Positions 54,276-63,857 of a DNA stretch of 64,000 bases are shown here, in pieces. How positions within the stretch are numbered: the stretch's first letter is position 1; every line of letters begins with the position of its first letter. This DNA comes from Gottfriedia acidiceleris (lineage in GTDB: Bacteria > Bacillota > Bacilli > Bacillales > Bacillaceae_G). A program made the position numbers and the translations under genes. The stretch spans positions 1 to 64,000 of the forward strand of contig NZ_SCFN01000007.1 in NCBI RefSeq assembly GCF_004138285.1, in the 5' to 3' direction. The notes beneath the pieces are model-generated. The model saw only the letters and a list, made by a program, of their open reading frames with translations. It did not search any database and was not told the DNA's origin.

Positions 54276-54659
54276 TTACTTCTCTTCTAAAAATGCGCTT
54301 TGAACTTGCTTAACAAATTCTTCTCCATAGTTAAAATTACCTTCAACATTTTGGATTAAATAAGTTAACTCTTCATTCCAATTATTTAGTGAAAGACTCT
54401 TTTCACCGACCTTTAAAAATACGTTTAACTTTTGATCATTTGCTTTTTTCAAGTCCGACCAATACTCATAAGGAACTGTGACATATACAAATTCTTCATT
54501 TTCTTCTAATATATACAATAGTGAACTCTGGTCTGAGTCTGCAATCATTGTTCCTACTTCATGACACTGTTCTAAATCCATTTTTGTATCGTCGATTAAT
54601 AGAAATAAACCATCTTCATTTATATTTATTCCATTTATTTCAAGCATTTTTCTCATCAC
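54276..54659 (-). CDS. UPF0738-family protein (YjbL-like)
   Basis: 127 residues, small acidic protein of unknown function; family assigned by length, composition and position between relQ and the CYTH gene as in B. subtilis (yjbL). Starts at the ATG with a divergent CYTH gene on the other side; it shares the operon with relQ. Confidence 0.7.
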   Translation of the reverse strand: MMRKMLEINGININEDGLFLLIDDTKMDLEQCHEVGTMIADSDQSSLLYILEENEEFVYVTVPYEYWSDLKKANDQKLNVFLKVGEKSLSLNNWNEELTYLIQNVEGNFNYGEEFVKQVQSAFLEEK

Positions 54660-54792
54660 TAAAACCTCAACCTTTTTAATGTATGTATTTTATTTAAATT
54701 TGACCATTTCTATTGTAACATATCAAATAGAAAATAGACGACGACTAGCACATTCAACAACAAAAAATAATACTAAAAATAAGGAGTTAATT

Positions 54793-55383
54793 ATGGCTAA
54801 AGAAATTGAAATTGAATTTAAAAACTTATTAACAAAAGAGGAATTTGAAAAGCTTAAATCATATTTCCAAGTTAACGAGTCAAGTTTCCAATCACAAACT
54901 AATTATTATTTTGAGACACCTGATTTTACAATTAAAGAACATGGTGGAGCGTTAAGAATCCGAAAAAAGTCACTAACTTCATTTACTTTAACTTTAAAAA
55001 TAAAACAAGCAGTCGGACATTTAGAAATTAATCAAAAAATTAGTGATACTGAAGCATCTACTATGCTAAAGACATACATTCTTCCAGATGGAGAAGTAAA
55101 AGAATATATCAACGAAGTAAAATTAAACTTAAATGACCTAGTATTAATAGGTGACTTAACAACAAACAGAGTAGAATTTCCTTATGAAAATGGACTCTTA
55201 GTTTTAGACCACAGTACATATTTAAATCACGAGGATTATGAGTTAGAATTCGAAGTTTCGGATGAAAAAATTGGTAAACAACAGTTTATCAATCTGTTAG
55301 AGAAGCAACAAATTCCTATGCGTAAAACATTAAATAAAATTAGACGCTTTTTTAATGTTAAACAAGGAAATCAGGCTAACTGA
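54793..55383 (+). CDS. yjbK: CYTH-domain (triphosphate tunnel) protein YjbK-like
   Basis: 196 residues from ATG 54793 (AAGGAG six bases upstream); a frame open from 54679 lacks support. The N-terminal EIEIEFKNLL is the ExExK signature of triphosphate-tunnel enzymes; later motifs GGALRIRKKS and TLTLKIKQ. Substrate unknown; relatives hydrolyse or use triphosphates (inorganic triphosphate, thiamine-TP). Divergent from yjbL. Confidence 0.88.
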   Translation: MAKEIEIEFKNLLTKEEFEKLKSYFQVNESSFQSQTNYYFETPDFTIKEHGGALRIRKKSLTSFTLTLKIKQAVGHLEINQKISDTEASTMLKTYILPDGEVKEYINEVKLNLNDLVLIGDLTTNRVEFPYENGLLVLDHSTYLNHEDYELEFEVSDEKIGKQQFINLLEKQQIPMRKTLNKIRRFFNVKQGNQAN

Positions 55384-55511
55384 CATCTAAGCTCCATTTT
55401 TAGTTTAAAAGGGATGATTTAATTTACGAATACTTTGCAAACATTAAGTTGTGAACTTGCTGATTATACGCCAAGTTTGTTGAAATAGCACAGCGCAAAT
55501 AGTTACTTTTG

Positions 55512-55552
55512 AACGCCGGAAAAACCTAGAGGGGATATTTCGGCGTTTTTTA
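55512..55552 (+). terminator. Terminator of yjbK
   Basis: AACGCCG/CGGCGTT stem (extended by GAAA/TTTC), six Ts. Confidence 0.85.
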
Positions 55553-55680
55553 GTATGTAGCCGATTTTATCATCCTTTTTATAGAGTACTACCAGATTTT
55601 GCTCAACCTTTTAACCGATTAACTAAAAATAAAGCTAGTTTGCCATTTGAAACTATCTACTTATGTACAATTTTACGTCT

Positions 55681-55790
55681 TATTTGCGATTCTCTAATTT
55701 TATTTGCAGTTCTAACAATTTTATTTGCGATTATGGAATTTTATTTGCAGTTCATACTTACTTGCAAATATAAACTCCTTATTTGCGGTT
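55681..55790. repeat. Phased TATTTGC repeats
   Basis: TATTTGC occurs at 55681, 55701, 55722, 55742 and 55780 (spacing 20, 21, 20, then 38), with one inverted copy (TTGCAAATA at 55761). 20-21 bases is two helical turns. Located in the 680-base spacer between yjbK and yjbH; the rest of that spacer shows no supported gene. Confidence 0.65.
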
Positions 55791-56073
55791 CTCTCATCCA
55801 TTTTTGTAAACCAGACTCTATTCTCGGTTTTTTATATTCATTTCACAAATCTATTTTGCGATTCGATCGGACTTTTGAGACACCCTCTTTTTATCACCTT
55901 ACTCAAATGAATTAAGGAAATATTAATAGATTAATGAAAAATAGTGCATCATATTTGAAATATTAACTATCCGTTGCTACAATACCATTAGAGAACAAAC
56001 GTGTTATATCTTACAAATTAATTTTCAAGTCTGTTATAGTACGGACTTATGAATTGCATTAAGGGTGAAATAT

Positions 56074-56946
56074 ATGAATGACAAACAATATAAAAATGAA
56101 TCAATCACGCTTCCCGAGCAGAATTGTACAAAAAAATCGATTGAATTGTATGTATTCATAGATCCACTTTGTAGAAATTGTTGGGATTTTAGTACAATTT
56201 TAAAAAAGTTTCACTTAGAATATGGCCAATATTTTTCATCTACTTATATTCCAGTTAATCGATATTACACAACTAAAAAACTATTAGAAAAACGACCTTC
56301 TCAGCTTGCATTCGTATGGGAGAAGACAGCTAGCAGATCGGATATCCTTTGCGACGACCATTTATGGATTGATAATAAAGAACTTTACCCATACTACTCT
56401 GCAATTGCATTAAAAGCAGCTGAGCTTCAAGGTAGAGTAGCTGGCGTTAACTATTTAAAGAAGTTACAAGAATATTATTTCTTGATGGAATTAGACATTA
56501 CAGATCAAGATGTTCTTATCGAATGTGCTAAAGATATAAATATTGATGTAAAAGAGTTTATGGAAGATTTACACAGTACCCACTCTATTAAAGCTTTGCA
56601 ATGTGATATTAAAGTTACTAAAGAAATGCATGTAACTGAAATTCCAAGCGTTGTATTTTTTAATGAAAATATTGAAGAAGAAGGTTTGAAAGTTTCTGGT
56701 TTTGAAAGCTATCAGACTTATGTAAAAATATTAGAACTAATGACTAATTCGAAGTTAGAAAAACGAGAACTACCTGATTTAGCTGAATTTATTAAATTTC
56801 AACCATTTGTTACTATTAAAGAATTATGTATGATTTACGAACAATCTACTCAAAGTATGGAGTTAGAATTAAAAAAATTAATCCTGCGTAGAAAAGTTAA
56901 GAAAATTGTCCAAAAAGATCAAATTTATTATCAGTATGTAGTTTAA
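56074..56946 (+). CDS. spxH: Spx adaptor SpxH (YjbH), DsbA-like
   Basis: 290 residues from ATG 56074; AAGGGTG lies eight bases upstream. Thioredoxin-fold CxxC-type motif FIDPLCRNCWDF (CRNC); a middle helical domain; C-terminal winged-helix-like tail (FQPFVTIKELCMIYEQ). It delivers Spx to ClpXP for degradation. In the same region as spx and mecA. Confidence 0.93.
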   Translation: MNDKQYKNESITLPEQNCTKKSIELYVFIDPLCRNCWDFSTILKKFHLEYGQYFSSTYIPVNRYYTTKKLLEKRPSQLAFVWEKTASRSDILCDDHLWIDNKELYPYYSAIALKAAELQGRVAGVNYLKKLQEYYFLMELDITDQDVLIECAKDINIDVKEFMEDLHSTHSIKALQCDIKVTKEMHVTEIPSVVFFNENIEEEGLKVSGFESYQTYVKILELMTNSKLEKRELPDLAEFIKFQPFVTIKELCMIYEQSTQSMELELKKLILRRKVKKIVQKDQIYYQYVV

Positions 56947-56956
56947 GAAACAAAAA

Positions 56957-56986
56957 AAGACCTAGCTTTCGCTAGGTCTTTTTTTT
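56957..56986 (+). terminator. Terminator of spxH
   Basis: GACCTAGC/GCTAGGTC stem with TTTC loop and eight Ts. Confidence 0.9.
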
Positions 56987-57173
56987 GATGTAATATTTTA
57001 CATCAAGGGGATGGGAGAAATTTTCACGTTCAACAAAGGGGTATTTGTGTTTGTGAAGTAATTCACACCCTTATAATACAATTTATTTTAGAGTTTGGCA
57101 ACCATTTGAGAAATATTTCACATTTTAGACACAAAATAGTAGGTATAAAGATATAGAAAAAGTCAGATAAAAA

Positions 57174-57210
57174 AACAAACACATATAGTATGATGCTACA
57201 TGTGTTTGTT
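57174..57210 (-). terminator. Terminator of pepF
   Basis: 11-bp AACAAACACAT/ATGTGTTTGTT stem, T-run on the minus strand. Confidence 0.88.
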
Positions 57211-57218
57211 TAAATAAG

Positions 57219-59039
57219 TTATTCGTTAAATAAAAGTTCTTCCATTTCGTTTAACATTTCTTCAAATACTTTCAATGCTTCTACGATTGGTTGTGAAGAG
57301 GTCATATCAACGCCAGCTTTTTTCAATACTTCAATTGGATAATCAGAGCTTCCTGCTTTTAAGAAGCCTAAGTATCTTTCAACTGCTGGTTCGCCTTCTT
57401 CTAGAATTTGTTTTGATAGTGCTGTTGCTGCACTGAATCCTGTTGCATATTGGTAAACATAGTAATTGTAATAGAAATGCGGAATTCTACTCCATTCTAA
57501 ACCAATTAACTCGTCGATTACAATCTCGTCACCAAAATATTTTTGGTTAAGCTCGTAATATGTTTTCGTTAATAAATCTGGCGTTAATGCCTCACCATTT
57601 TGAGCTAATACGTGAATCTGATGTTCAAACTCCGCAAACATCGTTTGACGGAATACAGTTCCTCTAAAAGTCTCTAAATAGTGATTTAGTAAATAAAGTC
57701 TTTGTTTAGGATCTTCCGTATTTTTTAGTAAATAATCATTTAAAATTGCTTCATTACAAGTAGAAGCAACTTCAGCTACGAAGATTGAGTAATCACCGTA
57801 TACATAAGGTTGATTTTTACGAGTATGGTAACTATGCACTGAATGACCAAATTCATGTGCTAATGTAAATAAATTATTTACATTGTCCTGCCAGTTCATT
57901 AGGATATATGGGTTAGTACCATACGCACCAGAAGAGTATGCCCCGCTACGCTTTCCTTTGTTTTCTACAACATCTACCCAACGGCTTTCATATGCCTCTT
58001 CTAGAATTTCAACATATTCATCACCTAATGGTTTTAAAGCTTTTAATAAAATTTCTTTTGCTTCTTCATACTTAACTTCCATTTTTACTTCTTCTACTAA
58101 TGGAGTAAATAAGTCATACATATGAATTTCATCAAGTTTTAACGCTTTTTTACGAATAGCAATATAACGATGTAATAAATTTAAATTATCATTTACAGTA
58201 GAAACTAATTGATCATAAACAATTTCAGGAATTTCGTTATTACTTAATGCTGCATGACGAGCATTATCATATTTTCTAACTTTTGCTTTGAAATTATCTT
58301 TCTTTACAGCACCACTTAAAGTACTTGCAAAAGTGTTTTTATACGCATCATACGTATTATAAACCGCTTCAAAAGCTTCTTTGCGAACGCGACGATCTGC
58401 ACTTTCTAAATAGTGAATATAACGGCCATGTGTGATTTCTACTTCTTCACCATTCTCGTCTTCAATCGTCGGAAATTTTAAATCTGCATTATTTAACATT
58501 CCAAACGTATTACTAGAAGAAGATAACACTTCAGAAGCTTGTGCCATAATTTCCTCTTCAGCTGCTGAAAGAACATGTGGTTTTTGCTTTAAAATCTCTT
58601 CTAAAGAGTGCTCGAACAATTTCAGTTCATCATTTTCTTCCATAAATTTTTTCAATGTATCTTCTGAAATTGTTAATAATTCAGGCACGAAGTATGACAT
58701 TGCACTTCCGGCCTTAGTGTATAGATTTTTCGCACGATCATCTAAAGCTTGATATGTAGAATTTGTTGTATCTTGATCGTAACGCATATGAGAATATGTA
58801 TACAATTTACCTAATAAAAACGAAATTTCATCCTGTTTTTTTAATGCATTTAAAAGTGTTTGAGATGACTCACCTAATTTACCTTTAAACTCTGAAAACG
58901 ATGGGATTAATTCAAGTACTTTTTTATACTCTGCTTCCCATTTTGCATCTGTTACATAAATATCTTCCAACTTCCAAGTTAATTCTTCTTGGACTTCACT
59001 TCTAGTTGGTAATTTTTTAACAGCTTTTTGTTCTAGCAT
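57219..59039 (-). CDS. pepF: Oligoendopeptidase F
   Basis: 606 residues from ATG 59039 (AGGGGGATC upstream); a longer frame to 59078 has no RBS. M3 metallopeptidase: HEFGHSVHS (zinc HExxH), the third ligand in VAEVASTCNE, and GLEWSRIPHFYYNYYVYQYATG. Cleaves oligopeptides in the cytoplasm; in B. subtilis linked to sporulation phenotype when overexpressed. Follows coiA in the same direction. Confidence 0.95.
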   Translation of the reverse strand: MLEQKAVKKLPTRSEVQEELTWKLEDIYVTDAKWEAEYKKVLELIPSFSEFKGKLGESSQTLLNALKKQDEISFLLGKLYTYSHMRYDQDTTNSTYQALDDRAKNLYTKAGSAMSYFVPELLTISEDTLKKFMEENDELKLFEHSLEEILKQKPHVLSAAEEEIMAQASEVLSSSSNTFGMLNNADLKFPTIEDENGEEVEITHGRYIHYLESADRRVRKEAFEAVYNTYDAYKNTFASTLSGAVKKDNFKAKVRKYDNARHAALSNNEIPEIVYDQLVSTVNDNLNLLHRYIAIRKKALKLDEIHMYDLFTPLVEEVKMEVKYEEAKEILLKALKPLGDEYVEILEEAYESRWVDVVENKGKRSGAYSSGAYGTNPYILMNWQDNVNNLFTLAHEFGHSVHSYHTRKNQPYVYGDYSIFVAEVASTCNEAILNDYLLKNTEDPKQRLYLLNHYLETFRGTVFRQTMFAEFEHQIHVLAQNGEALTPDLLTKTYYELNQKYFGDEIVIDELIGLEWSRIPHFYYNYYVYQYATGFSAATALSKQILEEGEPAVERYLGFLKAGSSDYPIEVLKKAGVDMTSSQPIVEALKVFEEMLNEMEELLFNE

Positions 59040-59092
59040 GTCTGATCCCCCTAAAATTATTATTAGTATTAATAACATTCCAGTGCCTGATA

Positions 59093-60298
59093 TTAATAAT
59101 CATTTGAATCAGTTCTTGCATTAAACAACAAATCAAATGCTGTATTAGCGCTCAGACAGTCTTCATCCAATGCTTGTTGGAATGATGATGGAATAATAGC
59201 TTTAGCTATCTTCATTATTTTACCATTTTTAATACGTTTTACGATTCTAATTTTTACTAAAAAGTCAATATACTTTTCTACACATTTCTCCAAATTATCT
59301 ATTCCATTATCTTGAAATTGATTAACTCTCCACTTACCATTCTGTACTTCCATTTTTACAGACTGATTTATTTTATCTATAAAGATAAGTTGTCCAATTT
59401 CTGCTTCATGAAAAAATTTAAAATATATTTGCCCCTGCCAAAAGATACAATGTTCCTTAATTATGCAGTTACTTTCTAAAGGAACTCCAATTAATGCCGG
59501 AAAATAATTAATATTTGCATTGTATAAATACTGTTTAAAAACTTTTAAATTACCTTTAGTATGCAAATGTTGATATAGTCTAAAATCCTTTTTTAAACGG
59601 TTCCATTTTAATACAAATACCTTTTTATCAATTTTATTTGGAGATAAAAATTCCTTAAAACTGAAATTATTTATTGGAAATACGTTCTTTTGACCAATAT
59701 ATTGGACAGGAGAAAATGCTATTAATGAGGAAAGTACTGTAAATGATTGTAATGTAGGATTATAGAAGAGAAGTGAAAAAACGTTAATTCTAACAAGTGA
59801 ATAAATAGAAAGTGAATTAATGTTGAAGGATGACCATCTTTTTTGATTTAATAGTTTGTCATTTAGGATCCACAATACTTTCATACCACTATGTTTAAAA
59901 GAGTTAGTCCTCTTTATCATTATTTCTAAAGGAATAACCGAACATTGATATTCAACACACATTTGAAATTTATTTAATCTAATAAATAAATCAGGTCTTT
60001 GATTTAATTCAGGTATATATTTTTCAACTTCAACATTTATATTAAACTTTTTAAAAAACTGATACAAAGCAAACTTCCCTTTATAATGGTCAATACTCTC
60101 TTTTTTCTCAATTTCACATTCAGTCAAATCTATATGCGCAAAATGAGTTACCCTCTTTACTCCAATTTTGAGCCTCACTTGCTTTTTACAAATCGGGCAA
60201 AAGTATGGTCCGTTTTGCTTTAATCTTAATAATTCCTCTGTTGTTTTAACTTCAAATAAATTAATAGTATGCCTTTTTGTATTTAATGCGACGATCAT
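59093..60298 (-). CDS. coiA: Competence protein CoiA
   Basis: 401 residues from ATG 60298 (GGAGG upstream; a longer frame to 60355 has no RBS). N-terminal zinc domain YFCPICKKQVRLKIG then THFAHID (CxxC-HFxH). Nuclease core: RPDLFIRLNKFQMCVEYQCS, the PD-x-ExQ signature of CoiA. It helps recombination of transforming DNA. It lies between cls and pepF, 53 bases before pepF. Confidence 0.88.
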   Translation of the reverse strand: MIVALNTKRHTINLFEVKTTEELLRLKQNGPYFCPICKKQVRLKIGVKRVTHFAHIDLTECEIEKKESIDHYKGKFALYQFFKKFNINVEVEKYIPELNQRPDLFIRLNKFQMCVEYQCSVIPLEIMIKRTNSFKHSGMKVLWILNDKLLNQKRWSSFNINSLSIYSLVRINVFSLLFYNPTLQSFTVLSSLIAFSPVQYIGQKNVFPINNFSFKEFLSPNKIDKKVFVLKWNRLKKDFRLYQHLHTKGNLKVFKQYLYNANINYFPALIGVPLESNCIIKEHCIFWQGQIYFKFFHEAEIGQLIFIDKINQSVKMEVQNGKWRVNQFQDNGIDNLEKCVEKYIDFLVKIRIVKRIKNGKIMKIAKAIIPSSFQQALDEDCLSANTAFDLLFNARTDSNDY

Positions 60299-60380
60299 CT
60301 TCACACTACCTCCTTTCCAAATTACTTCACTATCCATTTCGTATTTTCCTTCCAAAAAATTAAAAACGATTTTTCAAACA

Positions 60381-60415
60381 AAAAACCTACCAAATTAAAT
60401 TTTCGATTTGGTAGG
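60381..60415 (-). terminator. Terminator of cls
   Basis: CCTACCAAAT/ATTTGGTAGG 10-bp stem, T-run on the minus strand, between cls and coiA. Confidence 0.88.
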
Positions 60416-60461
60416 TGACTATATGAAATATTATAAAATTTTCTATCAAAAAGGTAATTCA

Positions 60462-62009
60462 TTACAAAAGTGGTGCCATTAATCTTGATAATGATTCAAA
60501 TATCCTTTTGTATATAGGTCTCTTTTTAAAATCATTAAAAATAATTGCTTCAGAATCACGGATATCATTATTAAAATCATTAACTAAGTGATTAATACTT
60601 TCTTCTAAATATAAAAATGCAGTGACTTCGAAGTTTAAACGGAAACTTCTCATATCCATATTCGCCGTTCCAACAGATGCAATTTCATCATCTACAATCA
60701 ATATTTTACTGTGTAAGAATCCTTGTCTATATTCATAGATTTCGACTCCAGCTTCTAATAACTCTGGAAAATATGAACGTGAGGCATAAAATACAATTTT
60801 CTTATCGGGCCGATCGGGCATTAGAATTTTTACTTTTACCCCACCATTTGCTGCAACTTTAAGGGCAGTTAAAATATCTTCATCAGGAACAAAATATGGT
60901 GAAGCAATGTATATACTTTTCCTTGCACTTGTAATCATCGCAAAAAATAACTCTTTTATCACTTCATGCTTTCGGTCTGGTCCACCAGAAACAAGTTGAA
61001 TTGCTCCTTTGGAAGAGTAATTACTAGCATTAATGTCAAAGTACTCTTTTTCATCAATTAACTCATTCGTCATATAATACCAGTCTTGCAAGAATATGAA
61101 TTGTAGTGTTCGTACACCTTCTCCATTAAGGTATAGATGAGTATCTCGCCACTTTCCAAAATAATGGTCTTTACCAAGATACTCGTCTCCAATATTTAAT
61201 CCGCCAACGAATCCTACATTCGAATCTATGACGATAATTTTCCGATGGTTTCGGTAATTTATCGTATCGTTTAAAACTGGAATTTTAACAGGAGAAAATG
61301 GTAGTATTTCTACACCAGCTTTTCGTAAGTCTTTTACAAAATTTCTTGATAATTTCCAACTACCTACAGCGTCATAGAGAAATCGAACCTTTACACCATT
61401 CTGTGCTTTTTCAATTAGAATATCTTTTAGTTGATTACCAATCTCGTCATTTCTTACTATATAGAATTCGATATGAATATGGTGCTTTGCTTTTTTTAGT
61501 TCCTCAATTATTTTTGGAAAGGTTTCACTTCCATTTGTAAGAACTTTTGTAAAAGTATTCATCGTGACTGGTGTATTACTCTGTTTAGCTGCAATATTTA
61601 TTAGATACTCTAATCTTTGATTTTGTGCTATAAATTCTTTCACTTCTACATCTTCTGATCCACTAATTAAACCATTTGCATTTTGATCATTAATTGCCTT
61701 TTTTCGATAGACCATTTTCTTTTTGTAATTTTGTCCAAAAATTAAATAAAAAACAAAACCAAATAACGGGAAAATAGCTAATAGAATGATCCATGTTAAA
61801 GTTCTAGCAGGATTTCTATTTTCAAGGAAAATAATAATCGATACACCTATAGCTGTTATCGAGAACATTATACTTATTAATCTAAAAATAGTAGATTTCT
61901 CAAAAAATGCAAAATTCATTAACCAAATGAATTTAATAGTTGGAGAAGCAAAATATAAAATGCATACTACAATTGATAAAAATATTAAAATCTTTAATCG
62001 AAATTGCAT
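60462..62009 (-). CDS. cls: Cardiolipin synthase
   Basis: 515 residues from ATG 62009 (GGAG seven bases upstream). Two N-terminal membrane helices, then two phospholipase D HKD motifs: HRKIIVIDSNVGFVGG and HSKILIVDDEIASVGTANMD. It condenses two phosphatidylglycerols into cardiolipin in the membrane. In this lineage (as in B. cereus) it sits between mecA and coiA, unlike B. subtilis. Confidence 0.94.
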   Translation of the reverse strand: MQFRLKILIFLSIVVCILYFASPTIKFIWLMNFAFFEKSTIFRLISIMFSITAIGVSIIIFLENRNPARTLTWIILLAIFPLFGFVFYLIFGQNYKKKMVYRKKAINDQNANGLISGSEDVEVKEFIAQNQRLEYLINIAAKQSNTPVTMNTFTKVLTNGSETFPKIIEELKKAKHHIHIEFYIVRNDEIGNQLKDILIEKAQNGVKVRFLYDAVGSWKLSRNFVKDLRKAGVEILPFSPVKIPVLNDTINYRNHRKIIVIDSNVGFVGGLNIGDEYLGKDHYFGKWRDTHLYLNGEGVRTLQFIFLQDWYYMTNELIDEKEYFDINASNYSSKGAIQLVSGGPDRKHEVIKELFFAMITSARKSIYIASPYFVPDEDILTALKVAANGGVKVKILMPDRPDKKIVFYASRSYFPELLEAGVEIYEYRQGFLHSKILIVDDEIASVGTANMDMRSFRLNFEVTAFLYLEESINHLVNDFNNDIRDSEAIIFNDFKKRPIYKRIFESLSRLMAPLL

Positions 62010-62031
62010 CAATATTCTCCTTTATAAAGAA

Positions 62032-62057
62032 AAGAAACCGATCCCTAAGGCATCGGC
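62032..62057 (-). terminator. Terminator of mecA
   Basis: CCGAT/ATCGG stem with T-rich tail on the minus strand. Confidence 0.6.
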
Positions 62058-62059
62058 TA

Positions 62060-62731
62060 TTACAATAATGGAAAAATTGATTTAAAATGAGGTAAAGCTG
62101 TTTTTTCATAAATCAATTTTCCATATTCTTCTAAAACATGTATAGTTACTTTTGAACGATGACCATATTCAAGTAACATTGATGATAAGTAATCGACTTG
62201 AACTTCATCAAGCAACTCTTCTTCAAATTTAACATAAAGATAGTAATAATCTTGGAAGGAATAAAGTGTACTTTCAAATGATTCTTGATTAACAGAATGC
62301 GATAAAGAAATAATGTCTTCAAGATTTTTAAAGGAAAGAATAAGTTCAGTTTCCTCTTCATCCATCGATTCAAAAATATCGTCATCATCATCTTCTTCTG
62401 AATCTTCGTCATCATCTACAGAGATAAATGGAATTTCTAAATTCTTTTCTCCTTCACCTAAGTTCACTTCTACTTTTTTGCCGTCTTTAGAAATCACAGC
62501 TTTTGTTACAACAACTTCTAAACCCTTGTCTAGTGCCTGTACCTGAATCCATAGGGGGCCACCAGCAATGAATTCCTCAGTCAAATGCGCTTCATCAATT
62601 AATTCCCAGAAAAGCTCTTCACTTCTTTCTCGATCTAACCATACTTCATCTTTAGAGAAACCTCTCTCCTCGATGTCTAAGTAGGATATGGAGAACTTAA
62701 ACGTATTTTCATTAATTCTTTCTATTTCCAT
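62060..62731 (-). CDS. mecA: Adaptor protein MecA
   Basis: 223 residues from ATG 62731 (AAGGAGGGGG upstream). N-terminal MEIERINENTFKFSISYLDI (substrate-binding domain), an acidic linker (DDDEDSEEDDDDD), and the C-terminal ClpC-binding domain. It targets ComK and other substrates to ClpCP. Linked with spx and spxH. Confidence 0.95.
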   Translation of the reverse strand: MEIERINENTFKFSISYLDIEERGFSKDEVWLDRERSEELFWELIDEAHLTEEFIAGGPLWIQVQALDKGLEVVVTKAVISKDGKKVEVNLGEGEKNLEIPFISVDDDEDSEEDDDDDIFESMDEEETELILSFKNLEDIISLSHSVNQESFESTLYSFQDYYYLYVKFEEELLDEVQVDYLSSMLLEYGHRSKVTIHVLEEYGKLIYEKTALPHFKSIFPLL

Positions 62732-63047
62732 TTGTTTTCCCCCTCCTTTAATGAACAACAAGTAATTGCGTTAGACGAAATAGAATAAATAAAGTAAAAG
62801 AAATTTATGTTAAATATAAAATTCTGAAATAGTAAATTAGAAAAATACTCTTAAAAATTTAGCTTTAATAAGTAAATTTTTATCTATCTTACCATGAAAA
62901 TTTATTAAATGCGAATAGTAACTACAATTATATTTTATGATACAATTTAAAATTTTGGAAATAAAATTCACCTATTTTTTAAAAATCATCATATACCTAT
63001 TAATATTAGGACAATCATTTAAAGCTTTTAATAAGAGAGGTGAATTC
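62732..63047. other. Spacer between mecA and TerC gene
   Basis: Holds two divergent promoters (mecA and TerC gene). Candidate Mn/yybP-type riboswitch was looked for and not seen. Confidence 0.4.
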
Positions 63048-63722
63048 ATGATAGATCTTCATTATATATGGTCCTTTTTAATGATTGTTATTATAGACAT
63101 TGTTTTAGGTGGAGATAATGCTATTGTCATTGCATTAGCATGTAGAAAATTACCATATAAGCAACGTAACATAGCGATAATTTTCGGTAGTATTACCGCA
63201 ATTGTTTTACGAATTATCCTAACAATATGTGCAATTTTCGTCCTTAAAGTCCCATTTCTACATTTAATTGGCGGAATATTACTTTTGTACATAGCTTGCA
63301 AATTAATTATTCAAGAGGATGACAACCCCTCTATAAAGGAGAACTACACAGTTTTCCATGCAATTCGTACAATTGTGTTTGCTGATTTAGTTATGGGAAT
63401 TGATAACGTATTAGCAATAGCTGGGGCATCGAACGGAAAGCCATCCTTAGTCATTTTAGGTCTTTCCATCTCAATTCCAATTATTATTTGGGGAAGTAAA
63501 ATCGTTTTATGGTTTTTAGAAAGATATCCAATATTGAGTTTTGTAGGGGCTTCTGTTCTTTCAATAACAGCTAGCAAAATGTTAATAGACGAGCCATTTA
63601 TCAGTCAATATATAAACGGGCGGAACGATATGGAATTAATTGTCGGTTCATCTTGTATAATCTTCACCATTGTTATAGGTTATTATTTTAATAATATTCG
63701 GTACCGTAAGCGAACATCCTAA
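63048..63722 (+). CDS. yjbE: TerC-family membrane protein (YjbE-like)
   Basis: 224 residues from ATG 63048 (AGAGGTG upstream); a frame open from 62937 has no support. Seven TM; marks LGGDNAIVIALACRKLP (Asp in the metal pathway) and DLVMGIDNVLAIAGAS. TerC/YjbE-type proteins export manganese or help metalate secreted proteins. Sits between mecA and spx as in the B. subtilis yjbE position. Confidence 0.9.
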   Translation: MIDLHYIWSFLMIVIIDIVLGGDNAIVIALACRKLPYKQRNIAIIFGSITAIVLRIILTICAIFVLKVPFLHLIGGILLLYIACKLIIQEDDNPSIKENYTVFHAIRTIVFADLVMGIDNVLAIAGASNGKPSLVILGLSISIPIIIWGSKIVLWFLERYPILSFVGASVLSITASKMLIDEPFISQYINGRNDMELIVGSSCIIFTIVIGYYFNNIRYRKRTS

Positions 63723-63733
63723 TTGTTAAAAAA

Positions 63734-63775
63734 AAGCTGTAAAAAGTATGCATTTAACTTTTTACAGCTTTTTAT
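63734..63775 (+). terminator. Bidirectional terminator between TerC gene and spx
   Basis: 14-bp AAGCTGTAAAAAGT/ACTTTTTACAGCTT stem with T-runs on both strands. Confidence 0.9.
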
Positions 63776-63857
63776 ATAATATGAATAAGTATTTGTTCAA
63801 TATGATTGAGAATCTTAATCAAGAATTGTAATTTTTTTCACAATTCAAAACGTAGAT

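Noticed and set aside
62732-63047. Possible Mn-sensing (yybP-ykoY) riboswitch before the TerC gene
   Set aside because: The expected conserved loops are absent; sequence is AT-rich and unstructured.
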